Shown here piece by piece: positions 9,501 through 18,011 of a stretch of 64,000 nucleotides of DNA. The position numbers were made by a program, and so were the translations under genes. Source of the stretch: Nostoc piscinale CENA21 (lineage in GTDB: Bacteria; Cyanobacteriota; Cyanobacteriia; Cyanobacteriales; Nostocaceae). Location: NCBI RefSeq assembly GCF_001298445.1, contig NZ_CP012036.1, positions 3,873,351 to 3,937,350 on the forward strand. Reading direction: 5' to 3'. The notes beneath the pieces are model-generated. The model did not search any database. It was not told where the DNA came from and worked only from the letters and a program-made list of their open reading frames with translations. Position 1 is the first letter of the stretch; each line of letters begins with the position of its first letter.

Positions 9501-10634
9501 GCTGCTGCATTGACATCCACATAACGTCCCTCATCATTCGCAATCAGGATTGCATCCAAAGCGTGATCAAACAAGGCTTGCAACTGCTGTTCACGCCGTC
9601 GCAGACGTGCATTAGCTTGCACCAGTTCGGCTGTCCGCTCCACCACCCGCAACTCTAGTTCTTGTTGTACTTGGCGTAGTGATTCCTCAACTTGCTGGTG
9701 TTGTTTGATTTGTGCTTCTAACTGCTGGTTGGTTTGCCTGAGTTGAACAGTTTGCTCCTCAACTTTGGTTTGCAAGGCTTGGATGACGTTGACTATTTCT
9801 AGGGGATCAAACACTTGCAAAAGATTGGTTTGTGTCACCAGTCCTTGCAGTTCTCCTTGTTCATCTATTACAACTACCCGCTTAATACCTTGCTCTTGCA
9901 TCAACTGGTGAACAGTCCACAAAGATTCACTTGGACTGACACTTAATACAGGGGTACTCATTACGGCTTGCACCTGAGTTTGAGCCATATCTAGTCCCTG
10001 TAACTGGAGTTTGAGAATATCTTTCTCGGTGATTATCCCCACCGGAATCAACTTTGTCGGTTGTGGGGCGACAATGACGACGCAACTGATGCGGCGATCG
10101 CTCATCATCTGAGATAATTCCAACACGGATATCGTTGGTAGCGCATGAATTACTTCCCTAACCATCACCTCTGCCACACATCGCAGTTTCAGCAGATGCG
10201 CTGGTTGGATCACCTGACGTATTCTGTCTTGAGTAATCAAGCCTAACAATTGCCCTTGCTCATCTACCACAGCCAAATGGCGAATGTGATGCTGGCGCAT
10301 GAAAGTTAAGGCGGTGAGAGCATTTTGAGCCGCAGCTCGTGTCAAGCTAATGACTGGCTGAGTCATCACATCGGAAATTTTTACCCTGGATAAATCTACC
10401 CCTGCACCAATGAGCCTGACTACATCACGTAGAGTTAATATACCTACTAAGTTTTTTTTGCTCAACTACTAAAACACAACTACTAAAATTAGATGCAGAA
10501 TCCACTGTACTGCTGCTTACCGGATTCATGAGAGCAATTAAATCAACGAGCAGAGTATCCGGTAACACAGTTAAAGGGTAACATTCCATTACCTGCTCTA
10601 AGGTAGGTAAATCCACAGGATAAAGTGATGGCAT
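6581..10634 (-). pseudogene. CBS/multi-PAS hybrid sensor histidine kinase, frameshifted near the N-terminus
   Basis: The joined product is about 1350 aa. It has two pairs of CBS domains (about the first 270 residues), a coiled coil, five PAS domains with PAC segments (the second and third are near duplicates, both with W-D-W-LQTNEV), a HisKA domain with phosphoacceptor in GIAHDLNN, an HATPase domain (NARDAMPNGG, DTGTGIP, GKGTGLGLS), and a C-terminal receiver (VVDDE, phospho-Asp in LLDMVMPNMDG, late Lys in SKPY). There is no membrane segment, so it is a cytoplasmic sensor, probably of nucleotides and redox or light. An 8-base run at 10452-10459 carries one base too many: the first 60 codons are in another frame, and removing one base rejoins the CBS domain (VVEQ then KNLVGIL). 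Confidence 0.88.
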
Positions 10635-11213
10635 TAGTTAAGTGTTTCCGTGAAAGCAATAAAAAAGTGATATTAAAAATCTGAACAGCAAAAAATCAGC
10701 TTAAAAAGTCTGAATTCTCAAACCAGATGACAAAATTTAGCTTTTTTCTCAAATCACAGTTCTGATGTTAATTTGGGCTAATATACTGAGATATTATTTT
10801 GTAAGTTTAATAACTTTTTATGATTAAATACCTTAGATTGATTATACAACTATTTACAAAACACAAACTAAGCAACTCTAGGAGTTAATTTCTTTCCAAG
10901 GATTGTTACAGTATAAAAAATATCAAGATTTTGAAAATTAATGTGGTTTGCTCCGCCTCCGTATTTAGCTTTTAATAAAAAAAACTATTTTAATTAGGTG
11001 AAAATTTGATTTATAGTTATGACAAAAACATCAGTATCTAGCGGTTTTACTAGTTGTAAAAAGAGCTAAAATTTTTGCATAATGCTATTTTGGCAAGCTG
11101 GTGTAATCGCTAATCGCTTGCTGCTATTATTAGAAAATGCGTGATATTCCATGATCACAAAATCCAAAGGAGATAGCGGTTTTCTCCTATAGCTAACCCA
11201 GCCAATGCGTCGC
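10635..11213. other. Gene-free AT-rich stretch
   Basis: No convincing coding sequence or RNA gene is seen in these 579 bases. They hold the promoter region of the histidine kinase and several A/T runs. The conserved element starting at 11214 follows. Confidence 0.5.
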
Positions 11214-11533
11214 AAGGAAGTTATGCAGTATTGGCAGATGAAAGCTTTACCATTGACGCATTTGAGTCAGTAAACAGATTTTTCCTGGAATTAATTTTCT
11301 TACTTGCGCCCTATTTGATACGACAATCTGGCGTTTCCTCGTCTGCTGAGGTACAAATTTATCTGTTTCCATCGGCGTTTATCAGCGTAGCCAGTGGCAA
11401 GCCGCTTAAGCGTCTACATCTGCGGTTAATTATTCTGGCTTGTATCTCACTAGAATGAGAACCGCGATAAATATAATTTTCGCGCAATCATTATTGTAAT
11501 CGTGTTGGATTTTACCAAAAATATTTTTTTATT
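11214..11533 (+). repeat. Duplicated element with small ORF, copy 1
   Basis: Two blocks (11214-11320 and about 11469-11533) match 21008-21114 and 21122-21187; copy 1 carries about 140 extra bases between them. The shared region begins at an AAGGAAG ribosome-binding-like site. A frame starting with TTG at 11231 (to 11458) gives MADES...VNRFFLELIFLLAPY. Differences between copies fall partly at third positions (GCA/GCG, ACC/ACT, TTC/TTT, GCG/GCA, CCC/CCA), as expected for coding DNA. An overlapping 16-codon ORF from ATG (MQYWQMK...) is also kept in both. Whether either is translated is unknown. Confidence 0.55.
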
Positions 11534-11647
11534 TAGGTTGTGCTTAAGTCACAACATCTTTGACTCTACATTTTTTTTTAGAAACGTGACATAAATGGCC
11601 GCTCAAAGCACAAGTAAACCAATAAGCCATGATGAGTGCGATCGCCC
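11533..11647 (-). repeat. 115-bp duplicated element, copy 2
   Basis: Identical over 115 bases to 6423-6537, then diverging over the next 45 bases. It includes a GTTGTG/CACAAC inverted repeat just beyond the stop codon of the small ORF it encodes. Confidence 0.7.
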
Positions 11648-11735
11648 CAACTCTAGCGATAATGACAATGCCCTCAAAGTAAGCAAATTCCACCCTGAAT
11701 TTCTTACTAACACTTGTCACACCCAGATAAATCAA
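11544..11735 (-). CDS. Small membrane protein (about 60 aa), hypothetical
   Basis: The frame runs from TTG at 11735 (a GTG at 11720 is another choice) to TAA at 11544. One hydrophobic helix (about residues 24-45, IVIIARVGAIALIMAYWF) is followed by a tail with three cysteines and a basic KKK cluster. The C-terminal part is repeated without a base change at 6434-6537. No ribosome-binding site is obvious, so this is an ORF supported mainly by the duplication. Confidence 0.35.
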   Translation of the reverse strand: MIYLGVTSVSKKFRVEFAYFEGIVIIARVGAIALIMAYWFTCALSGHLCHVSKKKCRVKDVVT

Positions 11736-11906
11736 TGCTTTTGAGAGCCAGTGTTGTGTATCTCTATTGCCCGGTCGAAGTAAGAGCGATCGGCTTACTT
11801 TTGTTTCTTACTGTAATGTCGCGCTTATTTGCAGCCATAAATGTGGATACTGTTCAGGTTTATCAAGAAAAGAAAGCTGACTAGCAACCGTTAACCAGTT
11901 CAAAAA

Positions 11907-12743
11907 TCACGATAGAAACTCTAGAACTAGCTGATTAAATTTTTGTGGATGCTCAATCGGACTCCAATGACCGCACTCTTCAATAATCTCCAACTGAGCA
12001 TGAGAAATAATCTTAACGGCATTCTGAGCATGGGTTAGAGGAACCATCGGATCTTGTCTGCCCCAAATAATTAGGGTCGGAACCTCGATAGTATGCAATT
12101 TGTCAGTAATTGAGTGATAGAATTGCCCCCAGATATTAAAGTTTGAACGACCTAGATTTAATGTTGCTTGTGCTGCTCCAGGAAGCGTTGCCATTTGATA
12201 AAACTCTTCGACAATTTCATCAGTGATGAGTTTTGAGTCGTACACTGCCTGTTTACACAACATCGCTACACCTGATTTGCTTGGTGAACTAAACAACTTA
12301 CCTAAACCAGGAATTGTGGTAACTCGAAGCAGAAAATTAAGTTCTTTCCCAAGACCAGCACTGCCAACCAGAATTAGTCGCTCAACTAATTGTGGGAAGT
12401 TCAACGTTAAAGTGAGTGCTACTCCACCGCCCGCAGAAGTGCCAATCAAAATTGCCTTGGGGATCTCTAAAACCTTCATGAAATCTCGCGTGAACTGAGC
12501 CATGAAGTCAAAGGTGTAATGAGCAGCATCGGGTTTATCGGAGCGACCTGCACCCACCATATCAAACGCATAAACGCGATGATGTTTGGCTAATTCAAGG
12601 ATATTGTACTTCCACAACTCAATGTAACCGCCACCGCCATGAAGCAAAATGACCGTGCTGCCTGAATCTCCAGCTTGCCAATATCGGGTATTTACAGAGC
12701 CGACTTTGACATACTGATCTTGCAATTGTTCAGCTTGATTCAT
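11907..12743 (-). CDS. Alpha/beta-fold hydrolase
   Basis: 278 aa, the usual length for the family. Oxyanion HGGGG near residue 36, nucleophile elbow GTSAGG (Ser near 100), acid in WGRQDPMVP (about 228), and histidine in EECGHWSP (about 256) make a full catalytic triad. The domain matches meta-cleavage-product hydrolase/haloalkane-dehalogenase-like enzymes; the substrate cannot be told. No signal peptide. It stands alone, between the small duplicated element and an aldo/keto reductase on the same strand. Confidence 0.88.
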   Translation of the reverse strand: MNQAEQLQDQYVKVGSVNTRYWQAGDSGSTVILLHGGGGYIELWKYNILELAKHHRVYAFDMVGAGRSDKPDAAHYTFDFMAQFTRDFMKVLEIPKAILIGTSAGGGVALTLTLNFPQLVERLILVGSAGLGKELNFLLRVTTIPGLGKLFSSPSKSGVAMLCKQAVYDSKLITDEIVEEFYQMATLPGAAQATLNLGRSNFNIWGQFYHSITDKLHTIEVPTLIIWGRQDPMVPLTHAQNAVKIISHAQLEIIEECGHWSPIEHPQKFNQLVLEFLS

Positions 12744-12896
12744 CTCAACCTTACCAAACTGTAACTTGGACTTTAATTTTCAACTCTTAGCGATCTGTTC
12801 AAAATTATCTTAGTCTCAAACACCAACAAGCAATCTCTCAACCATGCCCAACCCCTAATTGAGCGACAGCGGCAACGAGGAAAGGGCAAACACGAC

Positions 12897-13037
12897 TCAT
12901 TTACTAAAACCCCTAGACCGTTGTTTGTGCTGTTCTATTTCTCGCTCCTGCGCTTCAATTAAAATCTCATTCCAAGTCAGCCCAGACGGTTCATTTCTTT
13001 TGGCTTGCGGTAGCTCTGGGTTTTTTAGAAGCAGAGT
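12897..13037 (-). pseudogene. Possible C-terminal gene remnant
   Basis: A 46-codon open stretch ends in TGA and reads like the tail of a protein (PSGLTWNEILIEAQEREIEQ, then a KQRSRG basic end), but a stop lies just upstream and no start is available. It may be debris of a larger gene. The rest of 12744-13133 holds nothing I can name. Confidence 0.2.
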
Positions 13038-13133
13038 TTAACAGACAGTGGGGAGCGGTTGTACGCACTTACTGCTGCCACGAAAAACTCCGAAAACTAC
13101 CAATGCGTCGCACCCCACTCCCAAAAATTGCTG

Positions 13134-14132
13134 TTAGCGTTCGCTGTCTAACATCTTCATCTGATGCTCGTCGTAACGTGTTCCGGCGATCGCTGATGCC
13201 GGAATCGCCGCTTCGATACGGGTTAACTCCTCTGATGATAATTCCACCTCAACTGCTTTTAATGATTCTTCAAGTTGGGTGCGCTTGCGTGCGCCGATTA
13301 ATGGAATAATATTTCTACCTTTTGCAAGTACCCAGGCAATGGCCAACTGTGAAGGACTAACTCCTTTACTTGCAGCAATTTGCTTTAACTCTTCAACAAA
13401 ACGCTGGTTTTGGGCTAGGTTTTCTTCCCTAAAACGCGGTAAATAAGCACGGAAGTCGCCTTGAGCAGATGGAGTAGAACCACTCAGTAGCCCTCGCGAA
13501 AGAACGCCATAGGCAGTTACGCCGATACCAAGTTCTTCTAGTACGGGAAATATCTCGGTTTCTGGACTACGACTAATAAGCGAGTACTCAATCTGAAGGT
13601 CGCTGATGGGGTGAACAGCTTGTGCGCGGCGGATAGTATCTACTCCCACCTCTGATAAACCGATATATCGGACATAGCCAGCCTTTATTAGTTCAGCGAT
13701 TGCTCCTATGGTGTCTTCAATAGGAACTTGTGGGTCTAGTCGAGCAGGGCGGTAAATATCGATATGGTCTACTCCCAATCGGGTAAGACTATACGCTGCG
13801 AAATTTTTCACGGCAGAGGGCCGTGCATCTGTACCAATCCATCCACCATCAGGAGAGCGCATTGCGCCAAATTTCACAGAAAGCAGAGCTTTGTCTTGGT
13901 GGCCTTTCAGCGCACGACCAATTAGCATTTCATTATGTCCGGTACCGTAGAAATCACCTGTATCTAGCAGTGTTACACCGTAATCAAGAGCTGCGTGGAT
14001 GGTGGCAATACTTTCGTTGTCGTCCGCCGCACCGTACATTCCGGACATACCCATACATCCAAGAGCCAAGGGGAAAACAGTTAGACCAGTAGAGCCAATT
14101 TCACGAAGCTCGATTCTATGTTCAGTGGTCAT
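13134..14132 (-). CDS. Aldo/keto reductase
   Basis: 332 aa. The NADPH-dependent (beta/alpha)8 aldo/keto reductase family reduces aldehydes and ketones. The catalytic set is visible: Asp in LLDTGDFYG, Tyr four residues later, Lys in LLSVKFG, and the usual His position in HIDIYRPARLDP is replaced by an R/P-type sequence. GLSEV and IPLIGARK match the cofactor-binding end of the family. It resembles the AKR11/AKR13 (YghZ/Tas-like) groups. A monocistronic gene is likely; physiological substrate unknown. Confidence 0.9.
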   Translation of the reverse strand: MTTEHRIELREIGSTGLTVFPLALGCMGMSGMYGAADDNESIATIHAALDYGVTLLDTGDFYGTGHNEMLIGRALKGHQDKALLSVKFGAMRSPDGGWIGTDARPSAVKNFAAYSLTRLGVDHIDIYRPARLDPQVPIEDTIGAIAELIKAGYVRYIGLSEVGVDTIRRAQAVHPISDLQIEYSLISRSPETEIFPVLEELGIGVTAYGVLSRGLLSGSTPSAQGDFRAYLPRFREENLAQNQRFVEELKQIAASKGVSPSQLAIAWVLAKGRNIIPLIGARKRTQLEESLKAVEVELSSEELTRIEAAIPASAIAGTRYDEHQMKMLDSER

Positions 14133-14464
14133 AATTTTTTTCCAATTGTTCTGTGTTTACCCTAAACGAACTAGTTTCAATTCGCAACAAGGCATCAGTC
14201 GGAGCATCCTTTGAGAATCCCCCAGATTACACATAACTGAGGGAAGATGATAAAACTGCCATCTCAAAACTCTTTCAGAGCTTACATTTCAAGTTGTAAG
14301 TAAGAAATTGGTAATATCACATTGCTAAGAACAAGGGTTTGAGGTACTTGAACACCGGAGTATGACGATCGCTCCTCTTTTAAATACTGAGTTTAAAGTA
14401 TAATATTATATTAACTAATTAAAGTATTTCTAAGTAAATTTTAATCGGAGTTTTTGTCGGATAA
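14133..14464. other. Gene-free stretch before the integrase remnant
   Basis: AT-rich, with no coding signal. Bases around 14398-14425 are an A/T-only block with several TATAAT-like hexamers, but no gene starts nearby. Confidence 0.4.
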
Positions 14465-14764
14465 AAGATAAGGGTATCACATCACGCCTCATACAAGGGC
14501 GAACGCTTGAGTTATCACGGAATATATTTCGCCGTAGAAAAAATTGGGGAACTAGCTCTTATTGGAGATTTGCACCCGCACTCCTTTCGGCACACCTACG
14601 CGACGGAGTTGTTGTTACTGGGCGTTGACCCCAGCCATACGCGAAAACTGACTGGGCATCAAAGCGAGAAAGCATTCCGGCGCTATACTCTGCGTAGTGA
14701 ACAAGAAGCGGCGATCTCTGCTTACTATCGTGCAATTGGTGAAGAGCCAGAGGAGGATTCATAA
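14465..14764 (+). pseudogene. Tyrosine recombinase (phage/plasmid integrase), C-terminal remnant
   Basis: About 100 codons of the catalytic domain remain: HSFRHTYATELL carries the H-x-x-R pair, LTGHQ the second His, and FRRYT the nucleophilic Tyr. The N-terminal half with the first catalytic Arg is missing, and a TAA stands just before the remnant; TTG at 14507 could not make an active enzyme. It marks an old mobile-element boundary at the start of a decaying region (14.4-16.4 kb). Confidence 0.8.
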
Positions 14765-14804
14765 GCAAAAATGAAAGAGCAACGAACTAGTTATCTTTGA
14801 AATC

Positions 14805-15419
14805 ATGAGTCGTCCAAGAATTATTCAACCAGGACAGAGTTATACATTTAGTAAGTATTTTGACTTGCCATTTTCTCCAGAAGATATACTGGCTGAATTG
14901 GGTTGCGGTTATGAACGTGAGCGTTTGCAATTACCAAGAACAGAATCTTTAGATAAGCAGACCCAGCAATTGCAGCAGCTAATTGAACGCAATCTTCGGC
15001 GAGTCAAGCTACTAAGTGAAGATGCACGTAAACAAGCAATTATTGCACCAATATTACTAGAGGTATGTGAAATAGCGCAAACCCAGTTGAATATCGAGTA
15101 TGCAATTAATGTGAGTGATCAACTAAAAGGCAACCTAGATTATTACATTGATAAAGGTAAAGGCTTGTTAGTGATAGAGGCAAAACAAGCTGATTTAAGC
15201 AGAGGGTTTACACAATTAGCAGTAGAATTGATAGCTTTGTCAGAGTGGATAAATTTAGATAAATCGGTTCTTTATGGAGCAGTAACCACTGGGGAAGATT
15301 GGCGTTTTGCTAGATATAATCGTCAAGAAAAACAGATAACAGAAGATTTGAAGTTATATAGAGTACCGGAAGAATTACCAGAATTAATAGAAATTTTGGT
15401 GGGGATATTAAGTAACTAA
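14805..15419 (+). CDS. PD-(D/E)XK-like nuclease-fold protein, orphan
   Basis: 204 aa. The centre shows a restriction-endonuclease-like core: Asp in KGNLDYYID (about residue 112) and, after a beta strand, GLLVIEAKQADL with the E-x-K pair (about 124-126), followed by an amphipathic helix (GFTQLAVELIALSEW). This resembles the N-terminal nuclease domain of type I restriction R subunits, but no helicase, methylase or specificity gene follows, so the partner is unknown. It lies 40 bases after the integrase remnant, so it is likely cargo of the former element. Confidence 0.65.
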   Translation: MSRPRIIQPGQSYTFSKYFDLPFSPEDILAELGCGYERERLQLPRTESLDKQTQQLQQLIERNLRRVKLLSEDARKQAIIAPILLEVCEIAQTQLNIEYAINVSDQLKGNLDYYIDKGKGLLVIEAKQADLSRGFTQLAVELIALSEWINLDKSVLYGAVTTGEDWRFARYNRQEKQITEDLKLYRVPEELPELIEILVGILSN

Positions 15420-15440
15420 AGGTGATGAAAAAATAAGTAG

Positions 15441-15920
15441 ATGCCCAAGCCACTTGACCCCAAATGCCAATTATGTGCCTAGCTACCGACAGCTAAGGCA
15501 AGAGTATTGCATGGGCCCAAAGGTGATGGCTGCTGGAATCCGAAGGTGTGTCACAATCGCCGTTCCTTCTACCGAAACCGCAACAAAGATGATTCTGGGC
15601 AGATTGAAGCGATCGCCGTTGAGCCACCCGCAACATATTTCGCTGTGTTGTACTTGTATAAAGAAACAGGGGATAAACCCTTGCACGCTTTAGGTGCAGA
15701 GTTATGGTTGGGGCAAAAACCTATCTGCCGTCTAGAGCCGATTCACTGCTTTGGGCTAACGGCTGGCAAGATACGTGCTTATACAAACCAGGTGTTGCAA
15801 GCATTTGCCAAACAATATGGCATTTCGTTGTATCAATATAAGGATATGTTTGAAATTAGCCCGACTCAAATCTTGCACCTGGAAATTTCAATGTCAAAAC
15901 CAGAACTACGTGCAAGGTGA
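15441..15920 (+). pseudogene. Zinc-finger-like hypothetical protein with in-frame stop
   Basis: From ATG 15441 the frame reads 13 codons ending in a CxxC pair (KCQLCA), meets TAG at 15480-15482, then continues in the same frame for 145 codons. After the stop comes HGPKGDGCWNPKVCHNRRS, with further Cys/His that could complete a zinc site with the first CxxC. The downstream part reads like a single conserved protein. A single base change (for example CAG to TAG) would explain it; reinitiation at TTG 15507 would lose the first CxxC. I cannot name the family. Confidence 0.55.
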
Positions 15921-15935
15921 GCAAGGCGTTTAATA

Positions 15936-16034
15936 TTAAGTAAAATAAGATATCGCTTCTAGGTTATCTTTTTGGTACTGCGTCGGCATCAGTTCTTTGA
16001 GGGTATACACTAAATCTTGGGTGTGGGCAAGCAT
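15936..16034 (-). pseudogene. Possible transposase N-terminal fragment
   Basis: From ATG at 16034 the minus strand reads a short peptide (MLAHTQDLVYTLKELMP...) ending after 32 codons. The start looks like the N-terminus of a cyanobacterial IS transposase, judged only by memory of its style. No inverted ends are seen. Confidence 0.3.
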
Positions 16035-16178
16035 TTTCTTAGTGCTTTGTTTAATCAGATATTTCACGCTTTTTCTCTCATGTTTTGAAAGACAGATGCA
16101 ATTATATCTATGTCTTTTGTCAAGCAGTCTCTGCATTCAGTCATCTCGCATCCTCTGCATTAATCGCCATGTTCCGCT

Positions 16179-16385
16179 TTGATTAATGCAAAAAGCTGGC
16201 GTAAGGCTGAAAGTAATGCTTCGGAGTTTGGGGATTGGGCAGGGGCTATATCAGGTAAGCTTGGTCAACGAACAGATTCAGGGTTTGAAATAGTGGATGC
16301 CGGAATTCAGATTTTCCAGAAGAAGGCGAAGGAGCCTAAACCAGAAGAAGGCGTTGCTGTAGCTGAAGCCGGCGCAGCTTCATAG
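16179..16385 (+). CDS. Small ORF, hypothetical
   Basis: The frame is open from 16164; TTG at 16179 is the only listed start, giving 68 residues with a polar body and an Ala/Glu-rich tail (EEGVAVAEAGAAS). Codon use looks protein-like, but there is no ATG and no clear ribosome-binding site. It may be the 3' end of a lost gene. Confidence 0.25.
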   Translation: MINAKSWRKAESNASEFGDWAGAISGKLGQRTDSGFEIVDAGIQIFQKKAKEPKPEEGVAVAEAGAAS

Positions 16386-16507
16386 GCGTGTCTCAAGCAT
16401 TCATGAGCAAATTTCAACCTCTGCAAATGTCTCATTGCAGAGGTTGAAACATTTTTAATTGTAGATTCAACGTATTCCTAAATAAGTGGAATGATTTTTA
16501 CTTCTAC

Positions 16508-17621
16508 TTAGATAAAAGTAGAGGTTAATTGAGCAGCAGTTACATTGAGTATTGTGGCTAAGATTTCACCATTTGCATAAATGGACACACCATTACGAGT
16601 TTTAGCCAAGGATAAATCGCTGACATTCAAAGAGCCTAACTTAAGTTTGTCTTCAGCAGGATTGAAATCCATAATTAAGTCATTTCCTTGTTTTAAACCA
16701 AGGAAAAAAAGTATCCCGACCCAAATCACCAAAAAGAATATCCTGTGCGTTATCTCCTACACCATTAAGAAAATCGTTACCAGCGTCTCCTCTTAATTGG
16801 TCTACTCCGCCCCCTCCAAATAAAATATCGTCACCCTTACCACCAAAGATGAGGTCAGATCCCGTACCACCAATTAGTATATCTTTACCATCATCTCCAT
16901 AAATTTTGTTTGTGCCAGCATTACCATAAATTCTATCGTCACCAGAGCCTCCTCTAAGGATACTGCCGTTTGTGCCGCTACTGATGACATCATCTCCAGC
17001 ACCAGCATTTACTTCTTTTACTCCTTTTAAAATAACTATAGTGTCATTATTTGCTGTGCCATTAAGCTGTTTACTAATAGTATTAGTGAAAATATCACTG
17101 ATAAAAGATGTTAATTGTGTCTCAGCACGACCTACTGCCAAAATAGAATTACCTTTCAAATTCCAAGCCATTCGATTTAGTAATTCTTTACTATTACTAA
17201 TAGTATTATTTTCTAATTTATTGGGAATTTGTAAGACTCCACTGATAGCTATGTCAAAATTTTGATTATCTGAAAGAGAAAGAAATTTAATTCCTCCATT
17301 ATAACTAAATCCTAAATTAATACCTGTCTCTGCTACTGTAAATTTCCCAAACCCTTGCCCTTGAGAAATAATATTATATTGATTTAAATCTTTTATTGAA
17401 GATGGATCTAACTGGCTTAAGTTATTTGTATTAGCAACTATTGAATTTAAAAATATTATTTCACAACTTCCAGAAACATCTAGAGAATCTCTATCGTTTT
17501 TTGTTATATTAAACTGTGCTGTGTCAAAAGAAAAAATTATAATTGAGTCTAAACTAGTTCCTAAATATGTTCTGTAATCTGCTGCATCAAAATTACCTAT
17601 TAAAGGAAGTACAATTTTCAT
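16508..17621 (-). pseudogene. RTX/hemolysin-type calcium-binding protein, frameshifted
   Basis: The joined product is about 371 aa. The N-terminal 190 residues are unique. Residues about 195-300 hold a row of glycine-rich nonapeptides (GGSGDDRIYG, GGTGSDLIFG, GGKGDDILFG), which form Ca-binding beta rolls in secreted proteins, and the end matches the hydrophobic closing segment common in these proteins. No Sec signal is seen, as usual for type I secretion. A 7-base run at 16704-16710 has one base too many; removing it joins RDTFF to LGLKQGNDLIMDF and restores the last 70 residues. Confidence 0.8.
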
Positions 17622-18011
17622 TTTTCAGGAGTTATTTTTAATAGTTATACTAAATTAGCTTGAACAAATTAACTTTCCTAGAGTATTACCACGGAATTAA
17701 ATATAGGTGCTAATCTAGAGAAGTTTCATTACCGAATTAAGTGTTTAAATTGTCTTTATATTTAGCTTATTTAAAGCATTTGACTAGATAAAATACTTGA
17801 CTTGGCAGAATGCTGATGGCCAAACAAAAATTTGCTCAAAGGTTCAGTATCAATGAGTTAATTTCTGCTTGCAGAAGGGAATACTAATCAAGTCTCTCTG
17901 TGTTGTGTCGCGTTGATCGCTCAATAGTGCTTACTTGTTGGGATATTTACCAAGACATCTCCTGCGCTTTTTAACACAGTGGGTTTTTCATTTTTATCTC
18001 GGTACTGCCCA
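17622..18011. other. Divergent promoter region
   Basis: 390 bases between the divergent RTX and TpsA-like genes. No ORF, repeat or strong promoter match is seen. Bases 17979-18011 could encode an N-terminal extension of the TpsA-like protein from a GTG start. Confidence 0.4.

Noticed and set aside
12223..12498. Plus-strand ORF within the alpha/beta hydrolase
   Set aside because: It lies fully inside a well-supported gene on the other strand, whose catalytic motifs are all intact.
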